From positions 1,054,001 through 1,118,000 of the forward strand of contig NZ_JPOG01000001.1 of assembly GCF_000733765.1 (NCBI RefSeq): a DNA stretch of 64,000 bases, given 5' to 3'. Source of the stretch: Algiphilus aromaticivorans DG1253 (GTDB lineage Bacteria > Pseudomonadota > Gammaproteobacteria > Nevskiales > Nevskiaceae). This document shows, piece by piece, positions 43,361 through 50,734 of the stretch (the first letter of the stretch is position 1; every line of letters starts with the position of its first letter). A program made the position numbers and the translations under genes. Under the pieces are notes generated by a model, which saw only the letters and a list, made by a program, of their open reading frames with translations, was not told the origin of the DNA and ran no database searches.

Positions 43361-45718
43361 TTATTGCAGTTGCCATTCCAGCCGCAGGCCGTAGGTGCGG
43401 GGCGCCGCCAGCGTGCCGACGGTGTTGAAATCGGTCTGGAACTGGTTGAGGAAGTAGGTGCTGTCGGTCAGGTTGTCGCCGAAGAGCGTGAGGCTGAGGC
43501 CGCTTCGGCGGTGCTGCGCGCTGATCTGTGCCTGCAGGGTGTGAAAGGCGGGCTGCGCGATGGCGTTCTGCTGGTCGAAGAAATAGTCGTCGCTGTAGTA
43601 GAAGCTGACGCCGGCCTCGATGGCGCCGAAGCGCGTGAAGTGTCCGTAGCGTAAGCCGGCGCGGCCGGTGAAGCGCGGCGCGCGCATGCTCTCGTTGCCC
43701 GTGAAGTCGAGATCGGAGCGGAACAGGCCGGTGCGCTCGTCGAAGCCCGTGCCGTTGGGATATTCGGTGTACTCGCCGTCGAGCAGGGCGGCGCCGAGAT
43801 CGAGGCGCAGGCCGGGCAGCCGGCGACGCAGCGGCAGCCACTGCAGCGCCGCGTCGATGCCCTGAATGACGGTTTCCGGGGCATTCTCCAGCGTCACCGC
43901 GCCGCTGCTCTGCAGCGACAGGATGAGCACCTGCAGGTTGTCGATGCGGTTGTGGAAGGCGGCGGCGCTGTAGCGCAGGCCCCAGTCGCGGGCCTCGCCC
44001 TTGATGCCCAGCTCCCAGGCCGTTATGCGCTCGGGCTGGACTTCGCTCGGCTCCCGGAAGAGATTGAGCACATTGAAGGTGCCGGACTTGTAACCCTCCT
44101 GCCAGCTGAGAAAGACCAACGGGCCGTCGTTGAAGCGGTAATCCAGCGTGACCTTCGGCGAGAAATCGCTGTAGTCGCGCTGCCGGGGCGCGAAGCGGCG
44201 CAACGGCGGATCGGCGGGCGAGTCGTCGGCGAGCAGCAGCGCGACGCGCGATTCGGTCAGGGCGCGCTCCTCGCGCAGGTAGCGGCCACCGAGGGTGAGG
44301 CGCCAGCCCCGGCTCAGCCCCAGGCTGGCCTGCGCGTAGACCGAGTGCGAGCGGGTGTCCACCAGCCCGTTGAGAAAGAGCTTGACCCCGTCGGGGACAC
44401 CCAGCGGAAGGCCGATGCGCTCGAGCAGGCCGTCGACCAGTCCCAGCGGGCCGCTGAGCAGCGGATCGGTCAGCGACTCGGCCAGCGTGAACTGAACATC
44501 GCGGAAGCCCTGGTCCCTGCCGTCGAAGAAATAGTAGCCGGCGGTCCACTGCAGGCGCTCGGGCCACAACGAGCCTGGATTCGACAGCAGCTGCAGCTCG
44601 GCTGTGGTGATGCGCGCACCCATGTCCCGCGGGCGGAAGGTGGCCAGCGGCGTCGGCGAGCCCTCGAAGTCGAACTGCGTGAAAGTGCTGACCTCCTGGA
44701 AGCTGCCCGTCAGCTTGGCGTCGAAGCGCGGGCCCTGCCATTCGCCGATGCCATAGAACACAGTGTTGTCAGCCTTCAGGCGCGGGGCGACGTCCGGGTC
44801 GCTGGTGAAGGGCTCAGGCGACTCCAGCACGAGAAGGCGGAACAGCGGCTTGGTATCCATGGCGCTGACCAGCGCCGTGCCGGTGCCGTCCTGGTCGGTG
44901 AGCAGCGCGGCCAGCGACAGCGTCATCGTGTCGCTGGCATCCCAGTCCAGCCGCGCCTGCAATCCCCGCGAGCGCTCGGTGGCGAACGGCGGTCGCGGGC
45001 TGCCGGAGGGTCGATCGTAGTAGCTGTCGCGCTCGGAATAGCGCGCGGCGAGACCGAGCCGGAGGCTGTCGCCCAACCCGCCGGTGAGATAGGCGCGCGC
45101 GCTGCGCGCGTCGAAATCGCCGGCCGAGGTCGCGAGGGTGGCCGAGGGCTGTTGCTCGGGTGCCTTGGTGAGGATGTTGATGGCACCTCCCGTGCTGTTG
45201 CGGCCGAAGAGCGTGCCCTGCGGGCCCTTGAGGATCTCGACGCGCTCGATCTCGACGAATTCCTGCGCCAGCGCGTGCGCGAAGGGGGTGTAGACCCCGT
45301 CGATGTAGCTGGTGACGCTGCTGTCGCCCGACGGCAGGAACTGGTCGGTGCCGACGCCGCGCAGATAGATGACCGAGAAGCCGACGAAGTTGTCGTAGAC
45401 CAGCCCCGGCGTGACGCGGCTGAGGTCGGTGGGGCTGGAGACACCGAGGCTGCGCAGCTCGCTGCCGGTGAAGGGGGTGGCCGATACCGGGATGTCGCGG
45501 AGATTCTCCTCGCGCTTGCGCGCCGTCACCACGACTTCCGCCAGGTCAGCCGGCGGCGGGGCTTCCGATCCGGCCTCGTTTTCGGTGGCGGCGGCCACCG
45601 GAATCATCTCGACCTCTTCCGCCGACGCCGGCCACTCCGACGCGCCCTGCGGCCAGGCTGCGCCGCTGCTCAGCATCAGCGCGCTCAGCAGCCCGACGCC
45701 CGGTCGTGCCGGCATCAT
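43361..45718 (-). CDS. TonB-dependent outer-membrane receptor
   Basis: 785 residues. A signal peptide (GVGLLSALMLSSGAAWPQ) and an acidic segment lead to the TonB-box/plug start DLAEVVVTARKREENLRDIP. The plug contains YLRGVGTDQF, YIDGVYTPFAHALAQEFVEIER and VEILKGPQGTLFGRNSTGGAINI. The beta-barrel follows and ends with an aromatic C-terminal strand (YGLRLEWQLQ), as usual. Such receptors take up siderophores, cobalamin, copper or other scarce ligands; the ligand is not deducible. The start (ATG 45718) overlaps the methyltransferase stop, so both are co-translated from the FNR-type promoter at 46641. Confidence 0.9.
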   Translation of the reverse strand: MMPARPGVGLLSALMLSSGAAWPQGASEWPASAEEVEMIPVAAATENEAGSEAPPPADLAEVVVTARKREENLRDIPVSATPFTGSELRSLGVSSPTDLSRVTPGLVYDNFVGFSVIYLRGVGTDQFLPSGDSSVTSYIDGVYTPFAHALAQEFVEIERVEILKGPQGTLFGRNSTGGAINILTKAPEQQPSATLATSAGDFDARSARAYLTGGLGDSLRLGLAARYSERDSYYDRPSGSPRPPFATERSRGLQARLDWDASDTMTLSLAALLTDQDGTGTALVSAMDTKPLFRLLVLESPEPFTSDPDVAPRLKADNTVFYGIGEWQGPRFDAKLTGSFQEVSTFTQFDFEGSPTPLATFRPRDMGARITTAELQLLSNPGSLWPERLQWTAGYYFFDGRDQGFRDVQFTLAESLTDPLLSGPLGLVDGLLERIGLPLGVPDGVKLFLNGLVDTRSHSVYAQASLGLSRGWRLTLGGRYLREERALTESRVALLLADDSPADPPLRRFAPRQRDYSDFSPKVTLDYRFNDGPLVFLSWQEGYKSGTFNVLNLFREPSEVQPERITAWELGIKGEARDWGLRYSAAAFHNRIDNLQVLILSLQSSGAVTLENAPETVIQGIDAALQWLPLRRRLPGLRLDLGAALLDGEYTEYPNGTGFDERTGLFRSDLDFTGNESMRAPRFTGRAGLRYGHFTRFGAIEAGVSFYYSDDYFFDQQNAIAQPAFHTLQAQISAQHRRSGLSLTLFGDNLTDSTYFLNQFQTDFNTVGTLAAPRTYGLRLEWQLQ

Positions 45719-46590
45719 CGCGCCGGCTTGCGGGCGATCAGCGCCACGGCCTGCAGGTGACGCGCGTGCCGGCGGAAGACGCGACGCATCTGCAGCACGC
45801 GCCGGCGTGCGGCGCGGTCCCGCAGCAGCCGCGCCAGAAAGCGCAGGCTGCGCATCGGCCCTTCGTCGATGAGGAAGCGCGACACCGCCAGCAGCCGCAT
45901 CGGGGCGCGATGCACGGTCTCGACCCGGAAGCCCTGGGCCTCGAGCAGGTCGCGCCACTGGTGGATGTCCAGCGGTCGGGCGCCGACGTGAATCGCCTGG
46001 ACGAGATCCTGGGTGATGCGCTGCCGCTGCGCGCTGTCCAGGTCGTCGGGTGTCAGCGCCAGCTCGTGGATGGCGTAGCGCCCACCCGGCGCGAGCAGTC
46101 GCCAGGCCTCCGCGACGATGGCGCGCTTGCCCGCCTCGGTCTGCATGGTCAGCATCGCCTCGCCCAGCACCGCATCGGCGCTGCCAGTGTCCAGCGAAGT
46201 GGCCTCGGCGTCGCCCTCGACGATGCGCGCGCCGGGCTGGCAGGCAATCTGGCCGGCCAGCAGGCTCGCCGCTTCGGGGTCGCGCTCCACGCCCACGTAG
46301 CTCGCCGGTGGCGTGCGCAGGACCTGGCGGGCGGTCAGGCCGAGACCCGGCGCCAGCTCAACGACGCGGTCGGCCTTGGTGACGCGCAGGGTCGCCAGCA
46401 TGGCGCTGGTGAGTTGGCGGCCGCCGGGCCGCAGCACGCGCTTGCCCAGGCGGGCGAGCAGCCAGTGCCCCGGCATGCGGGCGACGTCGAGATGCGCGCC
46501 GGGCAGGACAGGCGCATCGGCCTGATCCGCCGAAGAATGAAAAGCGGTCTTGATCGTGCGGCTGTGCAGGAAGCTTGTCATGGTGCGCAT
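45715..46590 (-). CDS. Class I SAM-dependent methyltransferase
   Basis: 291 residues. The SAM-binding motif VVELAPGLGLTARQVL (about 88-103), YVGVERDPEA (acidic loop), and the EGDAEATSLDTGSADAVLGEA segment are those of class I methyltransferases. An N-terminal segment (LHSRTIKTAFHSSADQADAP) precedes it. Start alternatives are ATG 46590 and ATG 46581, both with weak ribosome-binding sites. It is the first gene of a two-gene unit with the TonB receptor and lies under a perfect FNR-type box, which links the pair to anaerobic growth; the substrate is unknown. Confidence 0.8.
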   Translation of the reverse strand: MRTMTSFLHSRTIKTAFHSSADQADAPVLPGAHLDVARMPGHWLLARLGKRVLRPGGRQLTSAMLATLRVTKADRVVELAPGLGLTARQVLRTPPASYVGVERDPEAASLLAGQIACQPGARIVEGDAEATSLDTGSADAVLGEAMLTMQTEAGKRAIVAEAWRLLAPGGRYAIHELALTPDDLDSAQRQRITQDLVQAIHVGARPLDIHQWRDLLEAQGFRVETVHRAPMRLLAVSRFLIDEGPMRSLRFLARLLRDRAARRRVLQMRRVFRRHARHLQAVALIARKPAR

Positions 46591-46640
46591 CAAATAGGAA
46601 TGAGATGCACTAATAATAAGGAAGCGCCAGCGCCCGCGTA

Positions 46641-46654
46641 TTGATCCAGATCAA
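46641..46654. promoter_or_regulatory. Perfect FNR-type box for the methyltransferase-TonB receptor unit
   Basis: TTGATCCAGATCAA is a full match. Its centre is 57.5 bp upstream of ATG 46590 (66.5 of ATG 46581), a suitable activator distance. Confidence 0.7.
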
Positions 46655-46756
46655 TTCGCATTCGCGTTGACCGAGGGCTTTGATTTGGCGGGATCTCTGG
46701 CCTTGGTCCGTGGGGTAGGGTAGGCGCGAAGACCGTGCGGTGATCCGGACTGACCA

Positions 46757-47112
46757 TCTGGCACCGTCGGCGGTGCCGGCTGGCGCGGCCTTTTCGGCTT
46801 GGCGACGAAGCCAGTGCCAGCGATGTGCATCGCGGTGCACTTCAGTCCTAAGCCGTGAGGCATCCCACGCTCACCAATCTCGTCAGCTGAGCCGCGGCAC
46901 GGGTCATCGTCAGTTGGCTCATGCACCAGCTGGGACCGATCAGCGATGCCGCACCCCCGTTTCCACAGGCGCTTCCGGCGCTGGCGCCACTGCGCGCAGC
47001 TGTCGAGCGCGAAGGCAGTGGCGACTTTTCGTCGATGTGGGCCGGTCAGAACACCAGTAGCTGCCAGCAGGCGCCGGCCGCGGAGATCGTTCGTGCACTG
47101 ACGGCCGGGTAG
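46757..47112 (+). pseudogene. Remnant of a nitronate monooxygenase gene
   Basis: The segment aligns with the last third of the gene at 37381-38409. From 46921 to the TAG at 47112 the frame is intact and reads LGPISDAAPPFPQALPALAP, EREGSGDFSSMWAGQNTSS and APAAEIVRALTAG, nearly the C-terminus of the intact protein. Before 46921 the alignment contains in-frame stops and shifts (around 46790-46920), and the first two thirds of the gene are absent. It is probably a leftover of a duplication. It lies between an FNR-controlled unit and the second DUF6455-like gene. Confidence 0.8.
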
Positions 47113-47197
47113 GGGCGCCTCCGGTCCCAGATAGGCGCCCTGACGATCCCAGGGCGTCCGATGCATAGCCGGGCCGCAGGCATGGGAGCGATGCAGC

Positions 47198-47602
47198 TCA
47201 TTGCTGGGCCGGCTGAATAAAGAAGGCCGGACTGCACTGCGTGCTCGAGCGGGTTGTCGCGCGCTCGATGGCCTCGCGGTTCGGGCAGGCCGCAAGCGGC
47301 ACTGGCTCTGCGTGCCTTAGGCTGCGGCTGCACTCGGCGACATGCGGGCAGTGCTGGCATCGGCGAATCTGCTGCTTCAGAAGCGATGCCTGGGTGCCGC
47401 GCACGTAGGCTTCCAGCGCAACGCCCTGACGCAGCAGCACCTCGGCCAGGCGCGTTCTGCGCAGCCTTTTCAGCAGTGCGCGTTGCTGGCGGTGCAGATG
47501 GGTCAGGCTATCCCTGTAGAAGAGGGCAAGCAGTGACAGGAAGCTCACACCGACTGTGAGCATGACGCCGCTAACCAGGGCGAAGGGAATCAGTGCTTGC
47601 AT
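47198..47602 (-). CDS. DUF6455-like small membrane-anchored cysteine protein (second copy)
   Basis: 134 residues. Like the protein at 35559-35933 it has one N-terminal membrane helix (LIPFALVSGVMLTVGVSFLSLLALF), a basic linker, and a C-terminal Cys pattern (RRCQHCPHVAECSRSLRHAE ... AACPNREAI). GGGAG precedes ATG 47602. A perfect FNR-type box lies 62 bp upstream. The C-terminal extension (TTRSSTQCSPAFFIQPAQQ) is specific to this copy. Function unknown; the cysteines suggest metal or redox chemistry. Confidence 0.72.
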   Translation of the reverse strand: MQALIPFALVSGVMLTVGVSFLSLLALFYRDSLTHLHRQQRALLKRLRRTRLAEVLLRQGVALEAYVRGTQASLLKQQIRRCQHCPHVAECSRSLRHAEPVPLAACPNREAIERATTRSSTQCSPAFFIQPAQQ

Positions 47603-47657
47603 GTCAGGCTCCCGCTGGGCGTGCTCCGAATGCTGTGCGTTCGGAGCGCATTGCGCG

Positions 47658-47671
47658 TTGATCCAGATCAA
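47658..47671. promoter_or_regulatory. Perfect FNR-type box for the second DUF6455-like gene
   Basis: TTGATCCAGATCAA, full match, centre 62.5 bp upstream of the start at 47602. The distance equals that of the paralogue at 35559. Confidence 0.75.
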
Positions 47672-47820
47672 GGGAAACGCGATTCCGGTCTGCAGCAGCA
47701 CCGCGGGATCGGTCCCGACTCCCTTGTCCCAGCGGCAAGAGCGCGCTTGACGGAGGTTATGGCTATCTCAGTGGCTCGCCCGTGGCGCAAGTATTCTTCG
47801 CGAGCAAGTGAGGCTGTTAC

Positions 47821-47834
47821 TTGACGTGGATCAA
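47821..47834. promoter_or_regulatory. FNR-type box upstream of narK
   Basis: TTGACGTGGATCAA matches 9 of 10 positions. It is 256 bp before narK. The 249 bp between (47835-48083) hold no recognisable gene and leave room for other regulator sites; I did not identify NarL heptamers with certainty. Confidence 0.5.
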
Positions 47835-48083
47835 CGCCATAGCCATGGTTGCTCGGCATCCTTGTCGAAGCAATGACAACGTCAGATGACGCAGGGAGTT
47901 GGGTGTGACGCCAAACCACATCGATGGGACCTCGCTTCGGATTTCAGGGGGTCACGGATTTTCGAGCTGCCCACGTGCTTTGTTGTCAACGGGCTGCGAT
48001 GGGCCGCCTGGCCCGCCGATTCGCTACGAAAGCAAGACTCGGCATTCTTCAGGATTTGCATTCGCCCTTGAGCGAGTAGGTCG

Positions 48084-49403
48084 ATGACGGCGTCAGGCGA
48101 AGAAGGTGCCGGCGTGGCCAACCGCATGCTCGGCATGACGACGCTGGCCTGGACGGTCTGCTTCGCGGTCTGGACCATCTTTTCCATCATCGGAGTGCAG
48201 ATCCAGCAGGAGCTGGGTCTGTCCGAGACGCAGTTCGGGCTGTTGATCTCGACGCCGGTGCTGACCGGTGCGATTGCGCGCCTGCTGCTCGGCATTGCCG
48301 CCGAGCGCTTCGGGCCACGCTGGGTGAGCATCCTGGCGATGCTGGCCAGCGCGGCTTCAGCCTGGATGCTGAGCTGGGCGACGAGCTATGCGGGCTTCCT
48401 GGTCGCCGCGCTCGGCGTCGGGCTTTCCGGTGCGGTCTTCATTACCGGCATCAGCTTCATCGCTCGCTGGTACCCGAAGGAGCGCCAGGGTCTGGCTTTC
48501 GGGCTGTTCGGAGTCGGACAGGTGGGCGCGGCGGTGACGAACTTCGGCGCGCCGATCATCATGGCCGCAGTGGGTTGGCAGGCGACGGCGCAGATCTACG
48601 CGGTCGCGCTGGCCGCCGCAGCGGCGTTGTTCTGGCTGCTGACCAGCGATGATCCCGAGACCATCGACCGGCGGGCGACCGGGCGACGGGGCACTTCGCT
48701 GGCCGATCAGCTCAAGCCGCTGCGCTTCCTGCGTGTCTGGCGCTTCGCGCTGTACTACTTCTTCGCCTTCGGCGCCTTCGTTGCGCTGGCCTCGTGGCTG
48801 CCGCGCTACTACACCGGTTTCTACGAGCTGCCGCTAGGCCAGGCCGGCATGCTGACCGCGGTGTTTTCCTTCTCGGCGGCGGTCTTCCGCGCGCTGGGTG
48901 GCTGGCTATCGGATCGCTGGGGGCCGCGGCGGGTGATGTACATCACCTTCATCGCCTCGCTGTTCTGCCTGCTGCTGCTGTCCTATCCGCGCACGACCTA
49001 CATCATCGAGGGGATGCGCGGGCCGATCGAATTCAGCTTCGGCATGCCGCTGGCCGGCTTCGTCGGCATCAGTTTTCTTCTAGGCTTCGTGATGTCGCTG
49101 GGCATGGCGGCGGTGTTCAAGCACATACCGGCCTACTTCCCGGACCACGTCGGCTCGGTCGGTGGCATGGTCGGGATGATCGGCGGCCTGGGTGGCTTCT
49201 TCCTGCCCATCGTCTTCGGCATCGTCAACGATCTGACAGGCGTCTGGAACACGGCCTTCATGGCGTTGTTCGCGCTGGTGGCGGTGAACCTGACCTGGAT
49301 GCACTTCGCCATCGTGCGCATGGAGCGCCGACGCTACCCCGGCCTGGAAACGCTGCGCGACCTGCCCGAAGCGATTCCCGAGGGCGAAGCCTCCAAATCA
49401 TGA
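48084..49403 (+). CDS. narK: NarK-family nitrate/nitrite transporter
   Basis: 439 residues, twelve predicted helices of the major facilitator type. The family signatures GVGLSGAVFITGISFIARWYPKERQGLAFGLFG (first nitrate signature, with the substrate Arg region) and VGSVGGMVGMIGGLGGFFLP (second nitrate signature) are both present. Start residues MTASGEEGAGVANRMLGM are short. It imports nitrate for, or exports nitrite from, the nar-encoded reductase located downstream. This is a single domain, not the fused NarK1-NarK2 form of some denitrifiers. Confidence 0.92.
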   Translation: MTASGEEGAGVANRMLGMTTLAWTVCFAVWTIFSIIGVQIQQELGLSETQFGLLISTPVLTGAIARLLLGIAAERFGPRWVSILAMLASAASAWMLSWATSYAGFLVAALGVGLSGAVFITGISFIARWYPKERQGLAFGLFGVGQVGAAVTNFGAPIIMAAVGWQATAQIYAVALAAAAALFWLLTSDDPETIDRRATGRRGTSLADQLKPLRFLRVWRFALYYFFAFGAFVALASWLPRYYTGFYELPLGQAGMLTAVFSFSAAVFRALGGWLSDRWGPRRVMYITFIASLFCLLLLSYPRTTYIIEGMRGPIEFSFGMPLAGFVGISFLLGFVMSLGMAAVFKHIPAYFPDHVGSVGGMVGMIGGLGGFFLPIVFGIVNDLTGVWNTAFMALFALVAVNLTWMHFAIVRMERRRYPGLETLRDLPEAIPEGEASKS

Positions 49404-49500
49404 TCATGACTTCCGCCTTGACGACAGGCTGTCTGCGGCATCGATACACCCGATGCGCGGCGCTGTATTCCGGGAAGAACACCCATGCGCGAGCACACTG

Positions 49501-50580
49501 ATGCCGAAGGCCCTGGCCCGACGAGCCGGCGCGCTTCTGGATCAGGGAGCGGCACAGCTCTTTCCGGGCTATTTCTCGGTGGTCATGGCAACCGGCGCGA
49601 CCTCCATAGCCGCGCATCTTCTGGGCTACGCGCTGCTGGCGCAATTGCTGCTGCTGGCCAACGTGCTGGCCTACGTGATTCTGTGGGGATTCACCCTCAC
49701 GCGCCTGCTGCGTTACCCGCGGCGTCTAGTCGGCGACATGGTGGATCACGCCCGGGGACCGGGCTTTTTCACAATCATCGCGGCGACCAGCATCCTGGGA
49801 TCGCAGCTCGTGCTCCTGAGGGACTGGGCGGCCGGCGGTGCCGCCTTCTGGTGGCTGGCGAGCGGGCTTTGGCTGCTCATCATGTACGCCTTTTTCATCG
49901 CCGTAACCATTCGCAGCCGCAAGCCGACGCTCGCCAGCGGCATCAACGGTGCCTGGCTGCTGGCGGCAGTGAGCACCCAGTCGGTTTCGGTGCTGACCTC
50001 GCTGGTGCCGTGGAGCGGCGGCGACGAGCTGCGGTTGTTCTTCGCGCTGGCCATGTATCTCGTCGGCTGCATGCTCTACATGGCGATCATCACTCTGATC
50101 TTCTATCGACTGACCTTCCTGCGTCTGACTGCGGATACATTGACGCCGCCCTACTGGATCAATATGGGCGCCGTGGCCATCGCGACCCTGGCCGGAGCGA
50201 CGCTTATTCTGCAGACTGGCGACAGCGCGCTTCTGACCGAGCTGCTGCCCTTTCTGAAGAGCTTCACGCTCTTCTTCTGGGCTACGGCTACCTGGTGGGT
50301 GCACTTCCTGATCGGGTTGACCCTCTGGCGGCATGTCCTGCAGCGGCACGCGCTGCGCTACGAGCCGCAGCTCTGGAGCATGGTCTTCCCTTTGGCGATG
50401 TACACCACCGGCACGCTGCGCTTATCCGCGGCGCTGGAACTCGATTTCCTGGCGATCATTCCCGCGATTACCTTCTGGCTGGCGCTAGCGGCATGGATGC
50501 TGACCAGCGCCGGCATGGCGGGGCATTTCGGCAGGATCACCTGGCGCGCACTGCTGTTGCGCACGGAGGCGCCGACTTGA
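49501..50580 (+). CDS. TDT (TehA/SLAC1-type) transporter
   Basis: 359 residues from ATG 49501. About ten hydrophobic helices with the TDT start LFPGYFSVVMATGATSIAAHLLG (about 20-42), then FFTIIAATSILGSQLVLL and GAVAIATLAGATLIL. The family includes tellurite/dicarboxylate transporters and anion channels. It lies between narK and narG, so transport of an anion such as nitrate or an organic acid could be useful, but this is inference. Its stop codon overlaps the FNR-type box that precedes narG. Confidence 0.82.
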   Translation: MPKALARRAGALLDQGAAQLFPGYFSVVMATGATSIAAHLLGYALLAQLLLLANVLAYVILWGFTLTRLLRYPRRLVGDMVDHARGPGFFTIIAATSILGSQLVLLRDWAAGGAAFWWLASGLWLLIMYAFFIAVTIRSRKPTLASGINGAWLLAAVSTQSVSVLTSLVPWSGGDELRLFFALAMYLVGCMLYMAIITLIFYRLTFLRLTADTLTPPYWINMGAVAIATLAGATLILQTGDSALLTELLPFLKSFTLFFWATATWWVHFLIGLTLWRHVLQRHALRYEPQLWSMVFPLAMYTTGTLRLSAALELDFLAIIPAITFWLALAAWMLTSAGMAGHFGRITWRALLLRTEAPT

Positions 50581-50590
50581 TCCTGGTCAA
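50577..50590. promoter_or_regulatory. FNR-type box upstream of narG
   Basis: TTGATCCTGGTCAA matches 9 of 10 positions and overlaps the preceding stop codon. Its centre is 151 bp before ATG 50735, so the narG transcript would have a leader of about 110 nt. Confidence 0.55.
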
Positions 50591-50734
50591 GCCATCAAGC
50601 GCCGAGTCCCGTCATTCTGTCCCCGATGGACGCAATACCTTCCAGGATGCACAAGCGCGCATGAAACCTGGTCGTCCTTTGATCCGCATGTATCGCGATG
50701 GCACCGAAGGTCATCGCACGCAAGGAGCTATCCG

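Noticed and set aside
43952-45760. Open frame of about 600 codons antisense to the TonB receptor
   Set aside because: High-GC shadow: composition is Arg/Ala/Glu-rich without any domain, while the opposite strand encodes a complete receptor.
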